From Corynebacterium sp. (GTDB taxonomy: Bacteria > Actinomycetota > Actinomycetes > Mycobacteriales > Mycobacteriaceae): a stretch of DNA of 52,587 nucleotides. The stretch is from NCBI RefSeq assembly GCF_030538285.1, contig NZ_JAUNUG010000020.1:1-52587 (forward strand), read 5' to 3'. How positions within the stretch are numbered: position 1 is the first letter of the stretch; every line of letters begins with the position of its first letter. A program made the position numbers and the translations under genes. The notes beneath the pieces were generated by a model. It was not told where the DNA came from, ran no database searches, and saw only the letters and a list, made by a program, of their open reading frames with translations. This document shows positions 1 to 8,230 of this stretch, in pieces.

Positions 1-151
1 CGAGCTCCTCCTCGATGATCTCGTTGCACAGCTCGATGCACTCGTCGCAGATGTACACACCGCCGCCAGCGATGAGCTTCTTCACCTGCTTCTGGCTCTT
101 TCCGCAGAAGGAGCACTTGAGCAGGTCGGCGCTTTCTTGCATGCGTGCCAT
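1..151 (-). CDS. clpX: ATP-dependent Clp protease ATP-binding subunit ClpX, N-terminal fragment
   Basis: Only the first 50 codons are present; the gene runs off the left edge. The reverse strand starts [20 protein letters not shown] and continues into a second cysteine pair ([10 protein letters not shown]). This is the C4 zinc-binding domain that opens ClpX, the unfoldase that recognises substrates and feeds them to ClpP. The ATG is at 149-151. clpP2, clpP1 and tig lie 40 kb away in the same window, so the usual tig-clpP-clpX neighbourhood is opened up by the aromatic cluster. Identification is secure despite the short length because of the four-cysteine pattern. Confidence 0.93.
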   Translation of the reverse strand, partial: MARMQESADLLKCSFCGKSQKQVKKLIAGGGVYICDECIELCNEIIEEEL

Positions 152-249
152 GAGGGTTATCTATCTCGCTTTGCTCTACGCGGACTTCGAACAGGTTCCC
201 CACCACTGTAGTCGGCGGGTCAAGCCAGGAGCGGTTGCCACGGGGCGAT

Positions 250-262
250 GCTTATCGACGCC
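250..262 (-). repeat. Dispersed 13-mer, perfect copy 1 (intergenic)
   Basis: GCTTATCGACGCC, the reverse complement of GGCGTCGATAAGC, sits 10 bp before the pcaIJ terminator stem. Confidence 0.9.
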
Positions 263-272
263 CGCCGCCTCA

Positions 273-313
273 AAAGCGCCCGCCTCCCCCGGGGGCGGGG
301 AAACGGGCGCTTT
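273..313 (-). terminator. Rho-independent terminator of pcaIJ
   Basis: AAAGCGCCCG (273-282) pairs perfectly with CGGGCGCTTT (304-313) around a C/G-rich loop. Read on the minus strand the stem ends in TTTT, as expected downstream of pcaJ. Confidence 0.8.
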
Positions 314-405
314 GTAAGGTTTTCAGGGCCGGGCCGCACAGGCGGGGCTAAAACCCCAGGTCGCGGAAAGCGAAATCGCTCCGGGCCCGGAAAATCTCAC
401 CAGAC

Positions 406-1050
406 CTAGAGGCCCTCGGCGACCTTGAAAGGTGCCTCAGTGACCTCGCGGACGGACTCGACGGTCTCGCCCTCGGCGCACTGCACCAGAGTGAGGCCCT
501 CGACCGCGTCGACGGTGAATACGGCGTAGTTGGTGACGATCATGTCGACGCACTTCGCGCCGGTCAGCGGCAGAACACACGCGGGCAGGACCTTGGAGTC
601 GCCCTTCTTGGTGGTGTGGTCCATCATGACGATGATCTGCTGGGCGCCGTGGACGAGGTCCATGGCGCCGCCCATGCCCTTGACCATTTTGCCGGGGATC
701 ATCCAGTTGGCCAGGTCGCCGAACTGGGAGACCTCCATGGCGCCGAGGACGGCGACGTCGACGGCGCGGGAGCGGATCATGGCGAAGGAGTCGGAGGAGG
801 AGAAGTAGGAGCCACCCTCGGTGATGGTGATGGTCTCCTTGCCGGCGTTGATGAGCTCGGGGTCGAGCTCGTCCTCGGTGGGGTACGGGCCGACACCGAG
901 GATGCCGTTCTCGGAGTGGAGGACGACCTCGAGGCCTGCGGGCAGGTAGCCGGGGATGAGGGTCGGCATGCCGATGCCGAGGTTGACGTACTGGCCGTTC
1001 TCGAGCTCTTCCGCGACGCGGGCGGCCATCTGTTCCTTGTTCCAGGTCAT
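406..1050 (-). CDS. pcaJ: 3-oxoadipate CoA-transferase subunit B
   Basis: A 214-residue beta subunit of succinyl-CoA:3-oxoadipate CoA-transferase, which moves CoA from succinyl-CoA to 3-oxoadipate in the cytoplasm. The family active-site region [10 protein letters not shown] is present, with the likely catalytic glutamate at residue 47, and the N-terminal GIGMPT loop is intact. Its ATG (1048-1050) overlaps the pcaI stop by one base (TAATG), so the subunits are translationally coupled. Length is normal for the family. A hairpin terminator follows at 273-313. Confidence 0.95.
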   Translation of the reverse strand: MTWNKEQMAARVAEELENGQYVNLGIGMPTLIPGYLPAGLEVVLHSENGILGVGPYPTEDELDPELINAGKETITITEGGSYFSSSDSFAMIRSRAVDVAVLGAMEVSQFGDLANWMIPGKMVKGMGGAMDLVHGAQQIIVMMDHTTKKGDSKVLPACVLPLTGAKCVDMIVTNYAVFTVDAVEGLTLVQCAEGETVESVREVTEAPFKVAEGL

Positions 1051-1793
1051 TACTGGGTCACCGTCCTGTTCTCGATACCGGTCTCCTGCTTGCCGACCTC
1101 GACGACGCGGTCGACGAAGATGCCGGGGAGGTCGACGTCTTCGGGGTCGATGACGTCGACAAGCTCTTCCACCTGGGCGATGGTGACCTTGCCGCTCATG
1201 GCGGCGTCGGGGTTGAAGTTCATGGCGGTCTTGTTGAAGACCAGGTTGCCGTAGCGGTCACCCTTGGCGGCGTGGACCAGGGCGAAGTCCGCGCGGATGG
1301 ATTCCTCGAGGACGTAGAGCTGGCCGCCAAACTCGCGGGTTTCCTTGGGCTTGGAGGTCACGGCGACGGTGCCGTCTTCGTTGTAGCGCTGCGGGAGGCC
1401 ACCTTCGGCGACCTGGGTGCCCACACCGGCGGTGGTGTAGAAGGCGGGGATGCCGGCGCCGCCGGCGCGCATGCGCTCGGCGAGGGTGCCCTGCGGGGTG
1501 AATTCGACGGTGAGCTCACCGGCGAGGTACTGGCGGGCGTATTCCTTGTTGGATCCGAGGTAGGAGCCGATGGACTTGGAGATGCGCTTGTCCGCCAGCA
1601 GCAGGCCGAGGCCGAAGCCGTCGGTGCCGAGGTTGTTGGACACGATGGTGAGGTCGGTGGCGCCCTGCTCGCGGAGGGCATCGATGAGTCGGGCGGGGAT
1701 GCCGACCAGTCCGAATCCGCCGACGGCGATGGTCACGCTGTCGGGGATGTCGGCGACGGCCGCATCAACTGAGGGGAGGGTCTTGTCAAGCAT
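1050..1793 (-). CDS. pcaI: 3-oxoadipate CoA-transferase subunit A
   Basis: A 247-residue alpha subunit of the same CoA-transferase. The conserved GGFGLVGIP loop near residues 25-33 marks the CoA-transferase family I alpha fold. The gene diverges from pcaR across a 78-bp region holding a perfect palindrome and a plausible promoter (-35 TTGTGC at 1825-1830, -10 TACAGT at 1801-1806, 18-bp spacer, read on the minus strand). The leader is short and the ribosome-binding site weak. It forms an operon with pcaJ. Confidence 0.95.
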   Translation of the reverse strand: MLDKTLPSVDAAVADIPDSVTIAVGGFGLVGIPARLIDALREQGATDLTIVSNNLGTDGFGLGLLLADKRISKSIGSYLGSNKEYARQYLAGELTVEFTPQGTLAERMRAGGAGIPAFYTTAGVGTQVAEGGLPQRYNEDGTVAVTSKPKETREFGGQLYVLEESIRADFALVHAAKGDRYGNLVFNKTAMNFNPDAAMSGKVTIAQVEELVDVIDPEDVDLPGIFVDRVVEVGKQETGIENRTVTQ

Positions 1794-1800
1794 GGCTCAG

Positions 1801-1830
1801 ACTGTACACTGGTGTTCAGATAATGCACAA
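1801..1830 (-). promoter_or_regulatory. Predicted pcaIJ promoter
   Basis: On the minus strand TTGTGC (1825-1830) and TACAGT (1801-1806) are 18 bp apart, with the palindromic operator immediately upstream of the -35 box. The layout matches the one I see before pcaH. Confidence 0.5.
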
Positions 1831-1831
1831 G

Positions 1832-1848
1832 GGTTCACATTGTGAACC
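1832..1848. promoter_or_regulatory. Perfect 17-bp palindrome, likely PcaR operator
   Basis: GGTTCACATTGTGAACC is an inverted repeat about a central T. It has the GTTC-N7-GAAC form of binding sites known for IclR-type PcaR/PcaU regulators. It lies between the divergent pcaI and pcaR genes, 24-40 bp before the pcaR ATG. A second site of the same form precedes pcaH (26624-26638). Confidence 0.7.
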
Positions 1849-1871
1849 TCCCGAGGAGAAAGGAGCCGACC

Positions 1872-2648
1872 ATGGCCAGCCCTGAGACACCGAATGTCCA
1901 GTCGCTCGTCCGCGGTCTGGCGGTGATCCGCACGTTCAACGCTGATCGCCCCCGCCAGACGCTCGCCCAGGTCGCTGAGGCCACCGGACTGGCCCGCGCT
2001 ACCGCCCGGCGTTTCCTGCACACACTGGTCACCGTCGGTTATGCCTCCACCGACGGCACTGAATTCTGGCTCACCCCCCGGGTCCTGGAACTCGGTTACA
2101 GCTACATGTCAGGCCTGGGGCTGCCCGCGATTGCGCAGCCGCGCCTGGAGGAGCTCTCCCGCCACATCGGTGAATCCTCCTCCCTGTCGGTGCTCGACGG
2201 ACATGAGGTCGTCTATGTCAACCGCGTCCCGGTGCGTCGCATCATGACCGTCTCCATCACCATCGGCACCCGCTTCCCCGCGTACGCCACGTCCATGGGC
2301 CGCGTCATCCTGGCAGGCTTGCCCGCCGATGAGCTGGAGCGATACCTGGATACGGTGGAGTTTGAGGCTTTCACTCCGTCCACGCTTACCGACGCCGCCG
2401 CCCTCTACACCGAGCTCTCCCGCACCCGGGAGCAGGGCTTTTCCATCGTGGACCAGGAGCTGGAGCCCGGATTGCGGTCCTTGGCAGCACCGGTGCACTC
2501 CCCTGCTGGGAAGGTGGTGGCGGCGGTCAACGTCTCGACGCAGACCGCCGTCCATGACCTGGAGGAGCTGCACAACCGTTTCCTCCCGGCACTTATTGAT
2601 ACCGCTGAACTGATCACCGCCGACCTGGCGGCCACGGAACTTTTCTAG
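1872..2648 (+). CDS. pcaR: IclR-family transcriptional regulator of the protocatechuate branch
   Basis: A 258-residue IclR protein. A winged helix-turn-helix lies at about residues 30-55 (TLAQVAEATGLARATARRFL), followed by the IclR effector-binding domain. I chose the ATG at 1872 because it follows a strong AGGAGAAAGGAG ribosome-binding site; an in-frame GTG at 1842 falls inside the operator palindrome and has no such site. It is divergent from pcaIJ and 15 bp ahead of pcaF. PcaR proteins respond to beta-ketoadipate pathway intermediates; whether this one represses or activates each promoter is inference. Confidence 0.92.
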   Translation: MASPETPNVQSLVRGLAVIRTFNADRPRQTLAQVAEATGLARATARRFLHTLVTVGYASTDGTEFWLTPRVLELGYSYMSGLGLPAIAQPRLEELSRHIGESSSLSVLDGHEVVYVNRVPVRRIMTVSITIGTRFPAYATSMGRVILAGLPADELERYLDTVEFEAFTPSTLTDAAALYTELSRTREQGFSIVDQELEPGLRSLAAPVHSPAGKVVAAVNVSTQTAVHDLEELHNRFLPALIDTAELITADLAATELF

Positions 2649-2663
2649 GAAGGACTACCCCTT

Positions 2664-3890
2664 ATGACTAACCCCACTGACATCGTCATCTGCACCCCGC
2701 TGCGTACCGCCGTCGGCGCTTATGGCGGACAGTTCGTCGGCGTGCCCGTCCAGCAGCTGGCCGCCACCGTGGTCAAGGCCGTCATGGAGCGCTCTGGCCT
2801 GAAGGCAGAAGACGTCGATGACCTCATCCTCGGCCAGGCCTCCCCCAACGGCGCCGCCCCGGCACTGGGCCGCGTCGTGGCACTGGACGCCGGCCTCGGC
2901 GAGACCGTCCCGGGCATGCAGCTGGACCGTCGTTGTGGTTCCGGCCTGCAGGCCGTGGTCACCGCCGCCGCGCACGTCGCCGCCGGTGCTGCTGATGTCA
3001 TCATCGCTGGTGGCGCCGAGTCCATGTCGCGCACCGAGTACACCGTCGACGCCGACGTCCGCTGGGGCAAGAAGGGCGGCAACATGGTCTTCCGCGACCG
3101 CCTCGCCGAGGCCCGTGAGACCGCCGGCGGCAAGAACCACCCGATCCCGGGCGGCATGATTGAGACGGCCGAGAACCTCCGTGAGGAGTACTCCATCGCC
3201 CGCGAGGCCCAGGATGAGATGGCCGTGGAATCCCACCGCCGTGCCGTCGCCGCGCAGGAAGGCGGCATCTTCGCCGAGGAGATCGTGCCGGTTGAGGTCC
3301 CGCAGCGCAAGGGTGACCCGCTGGTCATTGACAAGGATGAGCACCCGCGCCCGGATTCCACCCTGGAGAAGCTGGCCAAGCTGCGCCCGATCATGGGCCG
3401 CCAGGACGCCGACGCCACCGTCACCGCAGGCAACGCCTCCGGCCAGAACGACGGTGCCGCCGCGATGATCGTCACCACCCGCGCGAAGGCCGAGGAGCTG
3501 GGCTTGACCCCGTCCGTCGTGCTGCGCGGCTGGGCCGTGGCCGGTGTCGCCCCGGAGACCATGGGTATCGGCCCGGTCCCGGCCACCAAGAAGGTCCTCG
3601 ACCGCCTTGGCCTGACCCTGGAGGACATGGACCTCATCGAGCTCAACGAGGCCTTCGCCGCCCAGGCACTGTCCGTGCTCTCCGAGTGGGGCATCGCCGC
3701 CGACGACTCCCGCCTCAACCCGCTGGGCTCCGGCATTTCGCTGGGCCACCCGGTCGGCGCGACCGGCGCCCGCATGCTCGTCACCGCTTCCCACCAGCTG
3801 GCCCGCACCGATGCCAAGACCGCTCTGGTCACCATGTGCATCGGCGGCGGCCAGGGCCTTGCGGCGGTCATCGAGAAGGTGGAGGCTTAA
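2664..3890 (+). CDS. pcaF: 3-oxoadipyl-CoA thiolase
   Basis: A 408-residue thiolase that cleaves 3-oxoadipyl-CoA with CoA to succinyl-CoA and acetyl-CoA, the last step of the beta-ketoadipate pathway. Catalytic residues are in place: nucleophile C91 (DRRCGSGLQ), H362 (GHPVGATGAR) and C392 (CIGGGQGLA). The start follows a good AGGAAGGA site. It lies between pcaR and pcaD with very short gaps, so the three genes probably form one transcript. Context separates it from a general acetoacetyl-CoA thiolase. Confidence 0.94.
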   Translation: MTNPTDIVICTPLRTAVGAYGGQFVGVPVQQLAATVVKAVMERSGLKAEDVDDLILGQASPNGAAPALGRVVALDAGLGETVPGMQLDRRCGSGLQAVVTAAAHVAAGAADVIIAGGAESMSRTEYTVDADVRWGKKGGNMVFRDRLAEARETAGGKNHPIPGGMIETAENLREEYSIAREAQDEMAVESHRRAVAAQEGGIFAEEIVPVEVPQRKGDPLVIDKDEHPRPDSTLEKLAKLRPIMGRQDADATVTAGNASGQNDGAAAMIVTTRAKAEELGLTPSVVLRGWAVAGVAPETMGIGPVPATKKVLDRLGLTLEDMDLIELNEAFAAQALSVLSEWGIAADDSRLNPLGSGISLGHPVGATGARMLVTASHQLARTDAKTALVTMCIGGGQGLAAVIEKVEA

Positions 3891-3893
3891 ACC

Positions 3894-4661
3894 ATGATCC
3901 TGCACTCCGTTTCCTACGGCCCCGAGTCCGATGCCGAGCCGGTCGTCTTCCTCGGCTCCATCGCCTCCACCACCGACATGTGGCTCCCGCAGCTCGACGA
4001 GCTGTCCAAGACCCGTCGTGTCATCGCCCTCGACCACCGCGGCCACGGCCAGTCCCCCGACCCGGATGTCGCGCCTGGTGACACCACCTTCGACCACCTG
4101 GCCGAGGATGTGCTGAGCACGCTGGACCAGCTCGGCGTCGATAAGTTCCAGGTTGTCGGCCTGTCCCTGGGCGGTGCCATCGCCCAGTACATGGCGCTAA
4201 CATCCCCGCGTGTGACCCGCGCTGGTTTCCTGTGCACCGCCGCCTACTTCGGGGGTCCGGAGAAGTGGAACCCGCGCGCCGAACTCACCCGTGCGGAAGG
4301 CTTGGAACCCATGGCCGACGGGGTTATCGATTTCTGGCTGACCAAGGACTTCCAGGCCGCCCACCCCGCGACCACTGCCCGCTACCGCCGCATGGTGGTA
4401 TCCACCCGCGGTTCCGGTTACGCCTCCGCCTCCGACGCGTTGGCCCACTGGGACATTCGCGAGCGCCTTGCCGAGATCACCGTCCCGGTCCTCGTCCTGG
4501 CGGCCTCGGACGATCAGTCCACTCCCCCTTCCGCGCTGAAGGCCATCGCCGAGGGTGTTACCGGCGAGGCGACCTTCGTCGAGGTCTCCCCCGGCGCACA
4601 TGTGCCGACCATCGAGGTGCCCGAGCAGGTCACCCAGGCCCTGGTCGAGTTCTTCGGCTAA
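3894..4661 (+). CDS. pcaD: 3-oxoadipate enol-lactone hydrolase
   Basis: A 255-residue alpha/beta hydrolase that opens 3-oxoadipate enol-lactone, the point where the catechol and protocatechuate branches join. The nucleophile elbow VGLSLGG puts the serine at residue 91, and the oxyanion loop and a late histidine (GAHVPT) are present. The start is 3 bp after the pcaF stop. It is a stand-alone PcaD, not the PcaL fusion with PcaC found in some actinobacteria, since pcaC is separate at 23.7 kb. A strong terminator follows. Confidence 0.93.
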   Translation: MILHSVSYGPESDAEPVVFLGSIASTTDMWLPQLDELSKTRRVIALDHRGHGQSPDPDVAPGDTTFDHLAEDVLSTLDQLGVDKFQVVGLSLGGAIAQYMALTSPRVTRAGFLCTAAYFGGPEKWNPRAELTRAEGLEPMADGVIDFWLTKDFQAAHPATTARYRRMVVSTRGSGYASASDALAHWDIRERLAEITVPVLVLAASDDQSTPPSALKAIAEGVTGEATFVEVSPGAHVPTIEVPEQVTQALVEFFG

Positions 4662-4667
4662 ACCGCC

Positions 4668-4680
4668 GCTTATCGACGCC
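4668..4680 (-). repeat. Dispersed 13-mer, perfect copy 2 (intergenic)
   Basis: GCTTATCGACGCC lies 6 bp after the pcaD stop, and its last two bases begin the terminator stem. It is the last copy before the restriction island. Confidence 0.9.
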
Positions 4681-4717
4681 GCCGCCTCCTCGTTTCCGGG
4701 GAGGCGGCGGTGTTGTT
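4679..4717 (+). terminator. Terminator of pcaRFD
   Basis: CCGCCGCCTCC (4679-4689) pairs with GGAGGCGGCGG (4700-4710) and is followed by TGTTGTT. It also covers the end of the convergent small gene. Confidence 0.8.
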
Positions 4718-4901
4718 AAGTGCGGATGTTGAAGGTCTCCGGAGGGTGCCCGGTGGTGAGGCATGCGACCTCACTAACTGCGTCCTCGAGTTCGGCAAGC
4801 GTGCGGGCCTGTGTTGTCTGTTGGAGTGTGGGAATATCAGCGATCCACCAATCGCCTTCCTGGCGGATCTCCACGTCCAGGGTCTGCGTTTTACTCACCA
4901 C
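4716..4901 (-). CDS. Small HicB-like antitoxin-type protein
   Basis: A 61-residue protein whose core (EGDWWIADIPTLQQTTQART) resembles the single beta-alpha fold of HicB-like antitoxins, in which a WW(V/I)A(D/E)-P pattern is followed by a TQA-R-L-E helix. It starts with GTG (4901 or 4898; the second overlaps the preceding stop as GTGA). It ends against the pcaD terminator. No HicA-like mRNA interferase is visible nearby, so it is either an orphan or part of a decayed toxin-antitoxin pair at the left edge of the island. Family assignment is from pattern recognition only. Confidence 0.55.
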   Translation of the reverse strand: MVSKTQTLDVEIRQEGDWWIADIPTLQQTTQARTLAELEDAVSEVACLTTGHPPETFNIRT

Positions 4902-5080
4902 TCCAACTCCTCCGATCCGGCCGCAGGGCCTTCCTCACGGGCCTGCCGAACGGACTCGACCAATCCAGGAATCTGCACCAGCCGTTCCGTTTCCCGGCTG
5001 CCCCAATCGTCCAGGTCCGACACTTTGCCCACCTTCCCTGACAAGCGATCTTTTCGACTGACGATACCCTCGCACGGACG
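4895..5080 (-). pseudogene. Possible antitoxin remnant upstream of the HicB-like gene
   Basis: The minus-strand frame ending at 4895 remains open far upstream, but only its last 50 or so residues look protein-like (GSRETERLVQIPGLVESVRQ followed by an acidic tail ending ELEW). This recalls the C-terminal helix of Phd/YefM-type antitoxins, whose genes often overlap a downstream partner, as this one does (GTGA). The upstream part is rich in Trp, Arg and Gly with no recognisable domain, so the real gene may be truncated. The left limit is set by the stop; the upper limit is approximate. Confidence 0.3.
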
Positions 5081-5483
5081 CCCAGTACATGGGGCGGCGA
5101 CAGATGGGACTAATCCCATGGATAACCCAAAATGCGCCTTAAACATCCCCAGAAAAGCCAGGGCATGCGTCCCCGGCAGCTCATGCGCCCAGGCACGGCC
5201 CCCAGCTTGCCTACCCTGAATCGGACTCCATCTTCGCCGATCTCGTTTCCGACCTTGACGATGAGGAACATCCCTAGAGCGAGGAGAGCCCAGGCCCCTC
5301 TCGTCTGACACTCGCCACATTTCCCCGCGGCTGCCGACCCATCGACACACCCCGCTTGGCCATGACAGACCGATAAACACAGCGCCTTGGGAAGCTCTAA
5401 GTGGTCTACCGTGCACCTGTGTTCATTGCCTACCAATCGCCCATTCCCCCCGTCCGACCTGGCCTAATATCCAGTCACACAGA

Positions 5484-5524
5484 CTGTGTACATAGGTAGG
5501 GTTGACACAACCTGTGTACATAGG
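5484..5524. promoter_or_regulatory. Two near-palindromic operators over the NYN-operon promoter
   Basis: CTGTGTACATAGG occurs at 5484-5496 and again at 5512-5524, 28 bp apart. Each is a near-palindrome around TGTACA (full form CCTGTGTACATAGG at 5511-5524). The second fills the spacer between -35 and -10; the first lies just upstream of -35. This is the arrangement of a repressor with two sites. The HTH-bearing product of the second gene is a candidate autoregulator (inference). Confidence 0.65.
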
Positions 5525-5531
5525 CTAATCT
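5502..5531 (+). promoter_or_regulatory. Promoter of the NYN/restriction operon
   Basis: TTGACA (5502-5507), 18-bp spacer, TAATCT (5526-5531); the -10 fits the corynebacterial TAnnnT form. The leader to the ATG at 5580 is about 40 nt. Confidence 0.7.
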
Positions 5532-5579
5532 CTAAATCAGTTCAAACGAACAAACACAAAAAAGATAGAAGGAAACACC

Positions 5580-6053
5580 ATGTACGTACGACGCCTCGTC
5601 CTCATCGATGTTGAGAACTTCAACGGAGGACCTGTCCAGACCCCTGCCCAGGCCCGTTGGTGCCGACGAATGATTGACAACTGGATTAAGCCCAAGGATG
5701 GCGACATTGTCGTCCTGGCCGCAGACGTCACCACGGTGACCAACGTATATGCCGGATGGCCCTCCCACCGAGTCCTTCCCGGATACGGAGACAACGGTGC
5801 AGACCTCCAGCTCCTGGGGGTCATGGAGGAGGACCTCGCTACCAGGTTCACCGAAATGCTCCTTGTCTCCGGAGACCGAATCTTCGCCGAGAAGGTGTCT
5901 TGGCTGGCCGGCCAGGGCCTCCACACCACCGTGTACGCCCATCAGACCCGCCTCGCCAAGCGACTCGCGTTCGCCGCCGCCGCGGTGATCACCACCACGG
6001 CCCCCTCCACTTCCACAGTCGACTCTCTCCCCGTTCCCCGAAAGGTTCATTAA
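5580..6053 (+). CDS. NYN/PIN-like domain putative ribonuclease
   Basis: A 157-residue protein that looks like a NYN (LabA/PIN-like) nuclease. It opens with a strand ending in an acidic pair (RLVLIDVENFNG, D10 and E12). A middle acid lies in NGADLQLL and a late strand in LLVSGDRIFAEKVSWL, whose aspartate matches the family GD/SD position. NYN enzymes usually cut RNA using Mg2+ held by these acids. The C-terminus is a short Thr/Ser-rich tail. Its stop codon abuts the ATG of the next gene (TAAATG), so the two are likely co-translated. A NYN gene at the head of a type I restriction operon is unusual in my experience. Confidence 0.7.
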   Translation: MYVRRLVLIDVENFNGGPVQTPAQARWCRRMIDNWIKPKDGDIVVLAADVTTVTNVYAGWPSHRVLPGYGDNGADLQLLGVMEEDLATRFTEMLLVSGDRIFAEKVSWLAGQGLHTTVYAHQTRLAKRLAFAAAAVITTTAPSTSTVDSLPVPRKVH

Positions 6054-8108
6054 ATGACCGCCCCCGCTGGCCGCCTGGCTATCAAGGACATCGCCGCGCT
6101 GGCAGACGTCACCCGCGCCGCCGTGAGCAACTGGCGAGCTCGGCACGAAGACTTCCCCTCTTCCACTGCGGACTCCAATGCCCGTCGCCCTTTGTTTGAC
6201 TTCGACGAGGTGATCGTCTGGCTGGAATCCAAGGATCTCCTCCCGGAGGGGGCAGCCAAGAAGCAGACCCAGGTTCAGCTCTTGGCTCTTGCAAATACCC
6301 TGCGAGGTGTTCTCCCCCCTACCGAGATCTCCCCGGTCTTCCTCTACCTGCTAGCCCTGCGTAAGCAAGCCACCACCGGCACGAACTCGACGACCTGGCA
6401 GTCCGTCGTCGCTGCAACCAGCGGGGATGAGCTGGCGCAGATTCTGGAGGACGTTCCCTCCCCTACGGGAACACCGCTCGTTCACGATCTGCACATTGCC
6501 GACCGTATCAGGGACACCTTCTCTGATGAGCATGTCTCGAGTCTGACGCTCGGTATCGACAATCTGAGAATCGAGGATTACGGGCACGCTGCCCAGCTGA
6601 TCATTGATGCCTTTCTCGGTCTCGGCGGCCGAGGCAAGGACAGCGAATTCGGCACCTCGAAATCGACCTCATCCACCCTCCTCGTCAACGCCGCGAATAC
6701 CACCCTTGCTGACGGAGATACTCTGTTCGACCCAGCGTGCGGCATCGGAGGGACCCTTCTCGCGCTGAGTCGGGAGGCCGAGAGGCTGACCATTACTGGC
6801 AGTGACATCAACCCCTGGGCAGTAGCCATCGCGGAGCTCCACGCTTACCTCGCTGATGTCCCTGCTTCGTTCACCCGGGCGGACTCTCTGGCACAAGATC
6901 CCCACGAACACCTGCAGGCCACCAGCATCGTGATGGAACCCCCCTTTGCCATGAGGGTGGATCGATCCATCCAGCAGGATCTGTTGGCGAGAGCAGGTAT
7001 TGATGTGTCTGGCAGCTTTTACAGCGAGGACGCCTTCCTCCTCTACGCATTGACTCACCTTGCCCCCGGTGGGCACGCGTATGTTCTGACCCCGACAGCA
7101 TCTGCCTACCGACGTCAGTCGGTTCAACTACGGCAGACATTCGTAGCCCATGGCGTTGTGGAAGCGGTGATCCAAATGCCTCCGAGGTTGCTGTCCTACT
7201 CCGTTATCCCCACCGTGCTGTGGGTTTTGCGGGCCCCGGAGTCGACACCAGACACCACGGTGTTGATCGCCGACGCCAGCAACGCAACCTTCCCCGAAAC
7301 CCAAGTCGGAGAGTGGCTGGCGGACATGCGGTCAGGTCGCGACACTTCGATCCCCAGTAAGCAGCTCACCCTCGCCGAATTGATCACGAACGAAGGCACG
7401 TTGCTTCCAGCCCAGCTGCTGCGCGAAGTACCCGACCAGCAGGAAGTCCGGGACAACCTCCACCAGTCAGTGTCCGACATGATCGCGACCCTGGGATCTC
7501 TCCAAGGCATGGTGCAGGTCCGTGAGGGGCTTTTCGAATCGCTACCTAACTCCACGCGCACGGCAAGTCTTCAGCAGCTCATCGAGGCCGGTCTCATCAC
7601 TCGTCTCCGCGGCACCTACAGGCCCTCCAAGAGCGAGACTCCTGACACGGGTGTTCCCGCCAGCCTCGCGCATGCCCGGGCTCAGCACCGCAACATCGAG
7701 GAAGTCCAGGTGCCGAAGGACTCCTTGTGGTTGGAGGACCGGGACATCCTTGTTCCGGACCTGGCCGGAGTGCCCGCCTGGGTCTTCCATGCTGACGGTT
7801 CCCGCTGGGTTGTTTCCGACAATGTAACGATCCTACGAATTACCGAACCCGAGCTTGACCCCCACTACTTGGCTGCCTGCATCAACGCCTCGTTCAATGA
7901 GGCAGCCGACCTCGGAACAACGATCCAGCGCCGAGACTTCCGACAGATCGAGATCCCGAACCTCGACAGCACACGTCAGACCGAGATTGCTGACTCACTG
8001 CACAGGTTGGCAGCTCTCCAAGCCGCAGCTGAGACGCTTTCTCAGCAGGTCAACACGGCAGTGGATGCAGCGATGAATCTGGTCCGCTATGGCGGCGACA
8101 CCACCTAG
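6054..8108 (+). CDS. HTH - N6-adenine methylase-like - specificity-domain fusion protein
   Basis: 684 residues with three visible parts. Residues about 8-35 are a helix-turn-helix (IKDIAALADVTRAAVSNWRA). Residues about 190-420 are a HsdM-like methylase fold with a good SAM motif DPACGIGG (226-233), but motif IV reads EPPF (295-298) where active N6-adenine methylases have N/D/S-PP-Y/F. Residues about 530-684 resemble half a HsdS: a target-recognition-like segment (DILVPDLAG...) and a closing coiled coil (QTEIADSLHRLAALQAAAET). It is distinct from the canonical HsdM that follows. It could be a regulator, a DNA-binding subunit or a defence protein; the altered motif suggests it may bind SAM without methylating. 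Start is the ATG touching the preceding stop. Confidence 0.7.
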   Translation: MTAPAGRLAIKDIAALADVTRAAVSNWRARHEDFPSSTADSNARRPLFDFDEVIVWLESKDLLPEGAAKKQTQVQLLALANTLRGVLPPTEISPVFLYLLALRKQATTGTNSTTWQSVVAATSGDELAQILEDVPSPTGTPLVHDLHIADRIRDTFSDEHVSSLTLGIDNLRIEDYGHAAQLIIDAFLGLGGRGKDSEFGTSKSTSSTLLVNAANTTLADGDTLFDPACGIGGTLLALSREAERLTITGSDINPWAVAIAELHAYLADVPASFTRADSLAQDPHEHLQATSIVMEPPFAMRVDRSIQQDLLARAGIDVSGSFYSEDAFLLYALTHLAPGGHAYVLTPTASAYRRQSVQLRQTFVAHGVVEAVIQMPPRLLSYSVIPTVLWVLRAPESTPDTTVLIADASNATFPETQVGEWLADMRSGRDTSIPSKQLTLAELITNEGTLLPAQLLREVPDQQEVRDNLHQSVSDMIATLGSLQGMVQVREGLFESLPNSTRTASLQQLIEAGLITRLRGTYRPSKSETPDTGVPASLAHARAQHRNIEEVQVPKDSLWLEDRDILVPDLAGVPAWVFHADGSRWVVSDNVTILRITEPELDPHYLAACINASFNEAADLGTTIQRRDFRQIEIPNLDSTRQTEIADSLHRLAALQAAAETLSQQVNTAVDAAMNLVRYGGDTT

Positions 8109-8230
8109 ATCCGCCGCACACCGCAGCGCCCGGCTCACACACGGGCGTTCGACCAAAGCGCAGGGTGTCGGCAGCCATGTCGGTACCTGCCCTTAAGCTA
8201 CATAAACCACCTCAATATAAGGAAAAGACT

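Larger units (their letters stand above)
152..405. other. clpX-pcaJ intergenic region
   Basis: This holds the clpX upstream region (152 to about 240), a perfect 13-mer at 250-262 and the pcaIJ terminator at 273-313. The stretch 314-405 is the 3' untranslated side of pcaJ; I see no gene in it. Confidence 0.7.
5081..5579. other. Region upstream of the island operon, no convincing gene
   Basis: About 500 bp without a supportable gene. The right end (5484-5531) holds the twin palindromes and promoter of the NYN operon, and the 5' leader 5532-5579 is A-rich with AGAAGGAAA as ribosome-binding site. The rest may be decayed sequence from island insertion. Confidence 0.6.

Noticed and set aside
1842-1871. 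GTG start of pcaR at 1842
   Set aside because: It lies within the operator palindrome and lacks a ribosome-binding site, unlike the ATG at 1872.
2655-4097. Long minus-strand open frame opposite pcaF/pcaD
   Set aside because: Antisense shadow caused by high GC; its composition (Gly, Asp, Val, His) mirrors the real genes and there is no start context.
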